A DNA stretch of 6,195 bases, taken from NCBI GenBank assembly GCA_017560955.1, contig JAFZDV010000239.1:1-6195 (forward strand), read 5' to 3'. Position numbers and translations under genes: made by a program. The DNA comes from Anaerotignum sp. (GTDB lineage Bacteria; Bacillota; Clostridia; Lachnospirales; Anaerotignaceae). The notes under the pieces are model-generated. The model made no database searches, was not told the DNA's origin, and saw only the letters and a program-made list of their open reading frames with translations. The first letter of the stretch is position 1. Each line of letters begins with the position of its first letter. Of this stretch, positions 1 through 4,587 are shown piece by piece.

Positions 1-61
1 CCACGTCTTTCATCGGCTCCTAGTGCCAAGGCATTCACCTTATGCTCTTTCTTGCTTGACC
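1..61 (-). rRNA. 23S ribosomal RNA, 5' end (partial, runs off left edge)
   Basis: On the minus strand the sequence begins GGTCAAGCAAGAAAGAGC and continues with GTGAATGCCTTGGCACTAGG and AGCCGATGAA. This is the highly conserved start of bacterial 23S rRNA (helix 1 strand, then the universal GCCTTGGCACTAGGAGCCGATGAA block). The mature 5' end is placed at about position 61 by analogy with E. coli GGTTAAGC and is uncertain by a few bases. Only about 61 nt of a ~2.9 kb gene lie inside the window. Unusually, no 16S rRNA lies upstream: within 310 bp one meets an rRNA-type promoter and then the terminator of a protein operon. The fragment shows no damage, but whether the rest of the gene is intact cannot be seen. 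Confidence 0.95.
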
Positions 62-222
62 AGTCATAATGTTTTCACATTATTTTTTCGAAATTTTATA
101 GCTATTTCTCTGGAATGTTTCGTTGTAGCGATACAACGGTTTGTAACTTTCGTTACTTCATTTTTTGAAAATAGAAAATTAATTTTTTCTCGATTGACTC
201 TATTTTTGCTTTACTTGTATTC

Positions 223-237
223 AGTTTTCAAGGTGCA
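223..237 (-). promoter_or_regulatory. rRNA boxA antitermination element
   Basis: The minus strand reads TGCACCTTGAAAACT, followed by GAATAC. It matches the Firmicutes rRNA boxA pattern (TGnnCnTTGAAAACT), the RNA site bound by NusB and NusE/S10 that protects untranslated rRNA from Rho termination. In ordinary rRNA operons, boxA occurs both in the leader and in the 16S-23S spacer. Here one copy is present. Confidence 0.7.
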
Positions 238-244
238 ATTTTTT

Positions 245-265
245 AGCGGCCTTTTCGCGACCGCT
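245..265 (-). promoter_or_regulatory. 5'-terminal hairpin of the 23S leader (boxB-like position)
   Basis: The minus-strand transcript would start with AGCGGTC-GCGAAAA-GGCCGCT, a 7-bp stem (one G-U pair) with a 7-nt loop. An A-run follows rather than a T-run, so it is not a terminator. It sits immediately before boxA, the order (hairpin, then boxA) seen in rRNA antitermination leaders. A role as boxB or as an RNA-stabilising 5' hairpin is inference. Confidence 0.6.
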
Positions 266-270
266 TTGAT

Positions 271-299
271 ATATTATCACGCAAGATTCCTAATGTCAA
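271..299 (-). promoter_or_regulatory. Strong sigma-A promoter of the 23S rRNA gene
   Basis: On the minus strand the -35 box TTGACA (299-294) is a perfect consensus and the -10 box TAATAT (276-271) differs from consensus only at the last two bases. The spacer (293-277) is exactly 17 bp. The predicted start is A265 or G264. The position, about 200 nt before the 23S 5' end and just after the cvpA terminator, fits an rRNA promoter driving 23S directly. Confidence 0.85.
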
Positions 300-333
300 C
301 AACTTTTTTCACTTTTTTCTCAAAATTATTTCA
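300..333 (-). promoter_or_regulatory. A-tract UP-like element upstream of the 23S promoter
   Basis: Directly upstream of the -35 box, the minus strand is almost pure A/T with two A6 tracts (309-304 and 318-313) about one helical turn apart, followed by AATTTTGAG. Such tracts bind the alpha-subunit C-terminal domain of RNA polymerase at rRNA promoters. The assignment rests on composition and position only. Confidence 0.55.
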
Positions 334-369
334 GAAACAAAGAAAAAGCCTGATTTCTCAAGCTTTTTC
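334..369 (-). terminator. Intrinsic terminator of the cvpA operon
   Basis: The minus strand folds as GAAAAAGC-TTGA-GAAA-TCAG-GCTTTTTC, a 12-bp stem (one T-G pair) closed by a stable GAAA tetraloop and followed by TTTGTTTC. The left arm begins inside the cvpA stop codon (TGA at 370-368). It separates the cvpA operon from the 23S promoter, so the rRNA gene is not expected to be transcribed from the protein operon. Confidence 0.85.
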
Positions 370-1060
370 AGGTGAATATCGTCAGGATCATCTGCTGCAG
401 AATATTGTTTTCATATAAGATGTTAGCCAAAAATGTAGTCTCCAGAGCTGCAAAAAAGCCATCCAATACTGCACAGCACTGGAAAAAAGTCAGTACAATA
501 AATCCCAGCCATACAAAGCACAGCCCCTTCACACCGCCAACAAGAAATCCCGTAAAACGATTCAGAAAACCAAGACCGGGCAGTTTACTGAAAAGATGGA
601 GTGCATTCAGCACAACAGATACAACTATATATATAAGAAGAAATGCAAGTACCACACTCAGGATATTCAGACAGACATTTGCCAGAAAGCCCGCAATGTA
701 TTCCTTTATCCCATCCACATCCAGCAGCTGATAGATCACGGGATTATTATTCTCCATCAGTGCTTCTTTCAGAAACTCAGGCAAGGGCATTGCCTCGATC
801 ATTTCTGTCTGCGCCTGAGATGCGCCTTCCTTTATCGCAGTATCCAGTCCCATCGATTCTCCGATCGATTCGGACAGAGAATCAAACAGGAATGTCCCTC
901 GCAGGAACTTCCCAACATAGGGACTAACAAAATGAGTCCCTGCAAAAGCAGCCAGCATTGGCAAAAAACCAAAGACCGCACGGATAAACCCCTTCCGCCA
1001 TGCATGAACCGCACAGCCAAGAATGACCGCTATCACGATCACGTCCAGAATCCAATGCAC
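368..1060 (-). CDS. CvpA-family integral membrane protein
   Basis: A 230-aa protein of the CvpA family (named for colicin V production in E. coli; the biochemical role is still unclear, often linked to envelope stress or secretion). It has about four membrane segments: residues 3-20, 26-45, 121-152 and 169-196, with a soluble loop at about 50-120. The positively charged HAWRKGF turn after the first segment and the LPGLGFLNRFTGFLVGGVKG block before the last are typical of the family. Residues from ~200 to 230 form a short hydrophobic tail. The start is GTG at 1060-1058, chosen because a strong AGGAGG (1073-1068) lies 7 nt upstream and no better start is in frame. It is the last gene of the minus-strand operon after the DUF5711 gene, separated by a hairpin. 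Family confidence is high, function is not known. Confidence 0.88.
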   Translation of the reverse strand: MHWILDVIVIAVILGCAVHAWRKGFIRAVFGFLPMLAAFAGTHFVSPYVGKFLRGTFLFDSLSESIGESMGLDTAIKEGASQAQTEMIEAMPLPEFLKEALMENNNPVIYQLLDVDGIKEYIAGFLANVCLNILSVVLAFLLIYIVVSVVLNALHLFSKLPGLGFLNRFTGFLVGGVKGLCFVWLGFIVLTFFQCCAVLDGFFAALETTFLANILYENNILQQMILTIFT

Positions 1061-1084
1061 CGAACCGCCTCCTTTCTATATAAG

Positions 1085-1113
1085 AAGGGCGGCTTTATAT
1101 TCTTGCCGCCCTT
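1085..1113 (-). terminator. GC-rich hairpin between the DUF5711 gene and cvpA (weak terminator or attenuator)
   Basis: A perfect 9-bp inverted repeat, AAGGGCGGC (1113-1105 on the minus strand) and GCCGCCCTT (1093-1085), with an 11-nt A/T-rich loop, begins 5 nt after the DUF5711 stop codon. On the minus strand it is followed by CTTATATAG, a poor U-tract, and then the cvpA ribosome binding site only 11 nt downstream. It may terminate partially, set the cvpA level by readthrough, or protect the upstream mRNA 3' end. On the plus strand it is followed by TTATTTC, but no plus-strand gene needs it. Confidence 0.6.
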
Positions 1114-1118
1114 TTATT

Positions 1119-2507
1119 TCATTCTGCATTTTCTGCAGTTTTATCCTGCTCCATTTTTTCTTCTACAGGTTCTTTTTCTTCAACTGCAGGCTCTTTTTCT
1201 TTTTTCTGTTCTGCAGCAGCCTGTTCTGTACGACGGACATCCGCTCGGTTTGTACCGTCTCCCAGACTTTCTGCCTTAGACATATCAAAAACAGAGATCT
1301 GTTCCTTGCCTACTGTCATAACGATATTCAGTTTACCCATGGGGATCAGTTCAGACAGATCGCCCGTTGCTGTATACTGCCAGTCTTCATTGCCGCCATG
1401 GCTCAGGCCTGTATATCTGCGGTCTGTACCAATAACAACACCTTTTTCCACAGACTGCAGATAAGTCACACTTTCTCCTGCTTCATAGGATGCTTTTTCC
1501 TTGCCGCCTGCGTCCAGCCAGCATACCGTTCCTTTTTCTCTGCCGTCTTTATCAGCCACACTATCACCAAAGGCCAGAACCATATATTCTTTATGTCCCA
1601 GAGATGCCTGATCGACGGTGTTCTCCAGAGGGTATGCCCACAGTTCCGCACCATCACTGCCAATGCCGTAAACATTCGCATCCGATACAGCCGCAAGAAC
1701 ACCTTTTTCCATATAACCGATCACAGGGATGATCTCATCTGTTTTTTCCACCGCCGCAAACATACTGTCTGTATGGTTTTCGCTTTCTTCCGCATCAATA
1801 TAAAACAGTACCACTCTGCCAACAGGAGAAATATCTGTTGTATCCAGATAGCTGACTGCAAACACTTTACTGTCATCAGAAACATCAGAGCAAAGAGGAT
1901 ATACCCCATTACTTTCTTCTACACGTTCTTTCAGCAGTGTACCTTTTGTATTATAAACACGGATACGATATGTTTTTTCATTTCTTGTGATCAGAGAAAG
2001 GTAACCACTTTCGTTCAGTCCAAACTGAACAGGAGAACCTTCCGCCTGCAGGTCATACAACATACCATTTCTGTCATAGACACGGATGGTTTTGCCGCCC
2101 ATGTCCCCAACAGCCACATAATCCCCCTCCTGTGTCATAACAGGAGAAGTCATATTGAAGGTATCGCTCCACTTCGCATCACCCATAGATGCAAAATATT
2201 TCACGCCATCTTTGGTGCAAAGCAGGAATTCATTTCCAAATACCGCCGCTGTTGCCTTACTGCTGATATCTACTGCCATACTTTCCACCGTTGCATTGTT
2301 TTCCGCTTCGGAAGGAGTGGCAGATGTATCTTTGCTGAACATTTCCTTCAGCATACCTTTCCCATGGAACGTATCAACATATACACCGCCGGCCAGCAGA
2401 CAGACCAGCGCCAATACCCCCACAATGATCTTCAGCGTATGATTGCTGATATTGATATCGGGTATTTTCATACCGGACTTCTTTCTTCCGGCCTTTCTTT
2501 TTCCCAT
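1119..2507 (-). CDS. DUF5711-family membrane-anchored protein (predicted beta-propeller-like)
   Basis: A 462-aa protein that I recognise as a DUF5711-type protein of Clostridia, function unknown. The N-terminus is basic (MGKRKAGRKK), followed by one transmembrane helix at about 25-44. The rest, probably outside the cell, is residues ~45-420 with repeated beta-rich units of the kind GDYVAVGDMGGKTIRVYDRNG, GYLSLITRN and YRIRVYNTKG, suggesting a WD40/PQQ-like propeller. The last ~42 residues (421-462) are a Glu/Lys-rich, probably disordered tail. There is no catalytic motif or lipobox. The ATG at 2507-2505 is supported by GGAGG (2518-2514) 6 nt upstream, just behind the stop codon of the preceding small gene, so the two are translationally close. 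It is the middle gene of a three-gene operon ending in cvpA. A scaffold or sensor role in the envelope is inference only. Confidence 0.82.
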   Translation of the reverse strand: MGKRKAGRKKSGMKIPDINISNHTLKIIVGVLALVCLLAGGVYVDTFHGKGMLKEMFSKDTSATPSEAENNATVESMAVDISSKATAAVFGNEFLLCTKDGVKYFASMGDAKWSDTFNMTSPVMTQEGDYVAVGDMGGKTIRVYDRNGMLYDLQAEGSPVQFGLNESGYLSLITRNEKTYRIRVYNTKGTLLKERVEESNGVYPLCSDVSDDSKVFAVSYLDTTDISPVGRVVLFYIDAEESENHTDSMFAAVEKTDEIIPVIGYMEKGVLAAVSDANVYGIGSDGAELWAYPLENTVDQASLGHKEYMVLAFGDSVADKDGREKGTVCWLDAGGKEKASYEAGESVTYLQSVEKGVVIGTDRRYTGLSHGGNEDWQYTATGDLSELIPMGKLNIVMTVGKEQISVFDMSKAESLGDGTNRADVRRTEQAAAEQKKEKEPAVEEKEPVEEKMEQDKTAENAE

Positions 2508-2519
2508 TTTATGCCTCCA

Positions 2520-2780
2520 TTATCCCTCGATGTTTCTATTCACCAGGAACATTGCTCTATCGTAATCTTCTTTCTTTACATAGATCAGATATTCTGTCTG
2601 ATGTTCAGGTACAGTCAGAGTATCATTTGCTGTCATTCTGCCGCCAACAAAAACGTCCGCACGGTCAGAAACGCGCACTTCATAGGAAATATCATATTTC
2701 CAAAGGATATCACGCACTTCCGCCTGTTTTTTCATATCAAATGTGCAAAGCAGTTCTCTTCTGTTAAATACTGTGATCAT
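2520..2780 (-). CDS. DUF2007-like small protein, 86 aa
   Basis: A short soluble protein of 86 aa with no signal peptide or membrane segment. It starts MITVFNRRELLCTFDMKKQA and ends with EYLIYVKKEDYDRAMFLVNR. The pattern beta strand, helix (QAEVRDILWKY), strand (YEVRVSD), variable middle, strand (YLIYVKKED) and helix (YDRAMFLV) fits the ferredoxin-like fold of DUF2007 'putative signal-transducing' proteins, which are common as small hypothetical genes in Clostridia. The start at 2780 is chosen over an in-frame ATG 11 codons upstream because GGGAGG (2794-2789) lies 8 nt before it. First gene of the operon: the DUF5711 start codon follows its stop codon after 12 nt. The family call is by resemblance, and no function can be assigned. 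Confidence 0.75.
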   Translation of the reverse strand: MITVFNRRELLCTFDMKKQAEVRDILWKYDISYEVRVSDRADVFVGGRMTANDTLTVPEHQTEYLIYVKKEDYDRAMFLVNRNIEG

Positions 2781-2831
2781 AGTCTTTTCCTCCCGAAAAA
2801 TATACTTCCCCATAATATGCTATGTCAGTAT

Positions 2832-2861
2832 ATCATACTACAAAACGAGGAGTTTTGTAAA
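2832..2861 (-). promoter_or_regulatory. Promoter of the DUF2007-DUF5711-cvpA operon
   Basis: On the minus strand TTTACA (2861-2856) and TATGAT (2837-2832) are separated by 18 bp. The predicted start near 2825 leaves a 45-nt leader before the ATG at 2780. The promoter lies just beyond the glgA terminator. The call is by sequence match only. Confidence 0.6.
2839..2859. promoter_or_regulatory. Inverted repeat within the operon promoter (possible operator)
   Basis: A perfect 8-bp inverted repeat TACAAAAC-GAGGA-GTTTTGTA fills the spacer of the operon promoter and overlaps its -35 box. The position is ideal for a dimeric repressor that blocks RNA polymerase. No regulator family whose known box matches this sequence was recognised. 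Confidence 0.45.
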
Positions 2862-2880
2862 TCCATCCGGCACTTTTTTC

Positions 2881-2917
2881 AAAAAAAGAAACCGCCAGAA
2901 GATCTCTCTTTTGGCGG
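2881..2917 (-). terminator. Intrinsic terminator of glgA
   Basis: The minus strand reads CCGCCA, one mismatch, AAGA-GAGA-TCTT, then TGGCGG (arms 2917-2912 and 2897-2892), closed by a GNRA-type GAGA loop. It is followed by TTTCTTTTTTT (2891-2881). It lies 13 nt after the glgA stop codon and insulates glgA from the next operon. Confidence 0.9.
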
Positions 2918-2930
2918 CAATTCCGTTTTC

Positions 2931-4364
2931 TTATTCGTTTTTCAGTTTTTCATACAGGGCAATGTATTTATCTGCGGAGCTTTCCCAGGAATAATCGCTG
3001 TTCATGGCATTTTTCACTACAGTCAGCCATTCTTCTTTGCCCATATGATATACTTTCAGCGCTTCATCAATGGCCCACATCAGACCCCAGCTGTCATAAT
3101 GTTCAAACAGGAAGCCGTTACCTTCTTTTGTTTCGGGATTATAATGCTGGATTGTATCTGCCAGACCACCTGTTTTTCTTACGATAGGCACTGTGCCGAA
3201 ACGCAGGCTGAACATCTGACCCAGACCACAGGGTTCAAATTTGGAAGGCATCAGGAACAGATCGGAAGATGCATAGATCTGCTGTGCCAGAGATTCATCG
3301 AAGAAAATATTTGCAGAAACTCTGCCGGGATAGCTTGCCTGCATTGCACGGAACAGATATTCATAACTTGCTTCGCCTGTGCCCAGCAGTACAAACTGTA
3401 CATCTCTGCGCATCATTTCATCTACTACATGAGCGAAGATATCGATACCTTTCTGGTCAGCCAGACGAGTGATCATACCGATCACAGGAACATCTCTCTG
3501 TTCCAGACCCAGTCTTTCCTGCAGAGCGCGTTTATTTTCTGCCTTGTCTTCAGGATGTGCTGCGTCAAAGTGTTTTACGATATGTTTATCTGTAGCAGGG
3601 TTGTTTGCTACAAAGTCAATACCATTGATGATGCCGCAGAGTCTGTCGGCTCTGCTTCTCAGGATACCTTCCATACCATAGCCGTATTCAGATGTCTGGA
3701 TTTCGTATGCGTATGTTTCACTTACTGTGGAAATATAGTCACAGTAAACCAGACCCATTTTCATGAAACTTACGGAATCATAGAATTCCACATTGTTCCA
3801 TGCCCAGCCGGGCAGTCCCATCATATCCAGTGTAGAGGGTGCAAATCTGCCCTGATACTGCAGGTTATGAATGGTGTACAGTGTTTTGATTTTGGAATAA
3901 GGCATCATGTGGCTGTAGATCTCTTTCAGATATGCACAAAGAGGACCTGTCTGCCAGTCGTTACAATGGATGATATCAGGATAGAAATCCAGCATTGCCA
4001 GCATATCCAGCGCTGCTTTGGAGAAGAACGCAAAACGTTCATTATCATCATCATAGCCATACAGACCGCCACGGCCAAAGTAATAATCGTTTTCAACAAA
4101 ATATACAGGCACATCGCCGTTTTTCACCAGGATCTTAGCAGGCTGTTTGCGCCACTGCAGATGAACGTCGAATTCCCCAACAAATTCCACGCCATACATT
4201 GTATCGTTTTTAATTGCTCTATGTCGAGGGATGACTACGCGGACATCTACACCTTTTGCACGCAGTGCCTTAGGTAAGGAACCAACAACATCGCCCAGAC
4301 CGCCACTTTTGATAAAAGGAGCAGATTCACCCGCAACAATAAGTACTTTCAAAGTTTTATCCAT
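2931..4364 (-). CDS. glgA: Glycogen synthase (ADP-glucose, GT5 family)
   Basis: A cytoplasmic retaining glycosyltransferase that moves glucose from ADP-glucose onto the non-reducing end of alpha-1,4-glucan. At 477 aa it has the same length as E. coli GlgA. The N-terminal GT5 domain carries the KSGGLGDV loop (19-26; K19 corresponds to the ADP-glucose-binding lysine), HCNDWQTG (133-140), TIHNLQYQG (164-172) and NGID (247-250). The C-terminal Rossmann domain has TRLADQKG (R300, K305), LLGTGE and KFEPCGLGQM with the catalytic-site E377. These three residues match E. coli numbering. The ATG at 4364 has GAGGTGA (4377-4371) 6 nt upstream. The gene stands alone: no glgB, glgC, glgD or glgP lies beside it, unlike many Firmicutes glycogen operons, so its partners must be elsewhere. 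It has its own promoter and terminator and is divergent from pepF. Confidence 0.96.
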   Translation of the reverse strand: MDKTLKVLIVAGESAPFIKSGGLGDVVGSLPKALRAKGVDVRVVIPRHRAIKNDTMYGVEFVGEFDVHLQWRKQPAKILVKNGDVPVYFVENDYYFGRGGLYGYDDDNERFAFFSKAALDMLAMLDFYPDIIHCNDWQTGPLCAYLKEIYSHMMPYSKIKTLYTIHNLQYQGRFAPSTLDMMGLPGWAWNNVEFYDSVSFMKMGLVYCDYISTVSETYAYEIQTSEYGYGMEGILRSRADRLCGIINGIDFVANNPATDKHIVKHFDAAHPEDKAENKRALQERLGLEQRDVPVIGMITRLADQKGIDIFAHVVDEMMRRDVQFVLLGTGEASYEYLFRAMQASYPGRVSANIFFDESLAQQIYASSDLFLMPSKFEPCGLGQMFSLRFGTVPIVRKTGGLADTIQHYNPETKEGNGFLFEHYDSWGLMWAIDEALKVYHMGKEEWLTVVKNAMNSDYSWESSADKYIALYEKLKNE

Positions 4365-4383
4365 AAAATATCACCTCGTATTT

Positions 4384-4412
4384 ATCATACTATGAAAATT
4401 AACCATCAGCAA
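4384..4412 (-). promoter_or_regulatory. Candidate glgA promoter
   Basis: On the minus strand TTGCTG (4412-4407) and TATGAT (4389-4384) are separated by exactly 17 bp. The start would fall near 4377, right at the first base of the ribosome binding site, giving a leader of only about 13 nt. An additional upstream start cannot be excluded. Confidence 0.5.
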
Positions 4413-4481
4413 GGAAAATCCTTCCTATGTAAACAAAAAACTTTCATTTTTCTGAAATATTATGTCATTTTTTGTTCTATC

Positions 4482-4510
4482 TTTATATCTTTACATAAAG
4501 ATGGTATACT
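4482..4510 (+). promoter_or_regulatory. Candidate pepF promoter (extended -10)
   Basis: TTTATA (4482-4487) and TATACT (4505-4510) are 17 bp apart, and TGG directly before the -10 box makes an extended -10 motif. The start is expected near 4517, about 70 nt before the pepF ATG. An inverted repeat CTTTAT-N8-ATAAAG (4481-4500) overlaps the -35 region. Confidence 0.55.
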
Positions 4511-4531
4511 TAGGGATATGATTTCACCAAA

Positions 4532-4558
4532 AACGATTCCCGATTATGGGCAATCGTT
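4532..4558 (+). promoter_or_regulatory. Hairpin/palindrome in the pepF 5' untranslated region
   Basis: The arms AACGATT (4532-4538) and AATCGTT (4552-4558), extended by CCC (4539-4541) and GGG (4548-4550) around a 6-nt loop GATTAT with one bulged C (4551), make a 10-bp imperfect stem. It ends 13 nt before the ribosome binding site and is not followed by a T-run, so it is not a terminator. It may be an mRNA leader structure or, as DNA, an operator just downstream of the start site. Confidence 0.5.
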
Positions 4559-4587
4559 CAAAATATTACACAGAAAGGGGTTTGAAC

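Larger units (their letters stand above)
62..265 (-). other. 23S rRNA leader (spacer-like, no tRNA)
   Basis: This is the transcribed leader of roughly 200 nt between the predicted start site (about 264-265) and the 23S 5' end. It is A/T-rich and contains no cloverleaf, so no tRNA is embedded. Going downstream on the minus strand it holds a GC-rich hairpin (265-245), a boxA-like element (237-223), a small GAAA-tetraloop hairpin GTAAC-GAAA-GTTAC (156-143), a 7-bp hairpin CGTTGTA-TCGC-TACAACG (138-121), and ATAATG-TGAAAA-CATTAT just before the 23S start. The part from boxA onward resembles the 3' portion of a Firmicutes 16S-23S spacer, which normally supplies one strand of the processing stem around 23S. 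No protein-coding gene is supported here. Confidence 0.75.

Noticed and set aside
62..244. tRNA gene in the 23S leader
   Set aside because: tRNA-Ile or tRNA-Ala is often found between 16S and 23S, but no cloverleaf, T-loop GTTCRA motif or acceptor stem could be found on either strand.
23..418. A 131-codon plus-strand frame near the left edge
   Set aside because: It overlaps the 23S rRNA 5' end, the rRNA leader, the promoter and the cvpA terminator, and has no ribosome binding site.
2781..2813. Eleven-codon N-terminal extension of the DUF2007-like protein
   Set aside because: The ATG at 2813 lacks a ribosome binding site and the GGGAGG that serves the ATG at 2780 would lie inside the extension.
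1023..4277. A 1084-codon open frame on the plus strand
   Set aside because: It is antisense and in codon register with three well-supported genes (DUF5711, DUF2007-like, glgA) and reads through their promoters and terminator. Its product is rich in Cys, His, Phe and Ile with no recognisable domain. It is open only because the real genes avoid TTA, CTA and TCA codons.
4413..4450. Catabolite-response (cre) site for glgA, from TGTAAACAAAAAACTTTCA
   Set aside because: The ends look cre-like, but the spacing is too long and the central CG is missing.
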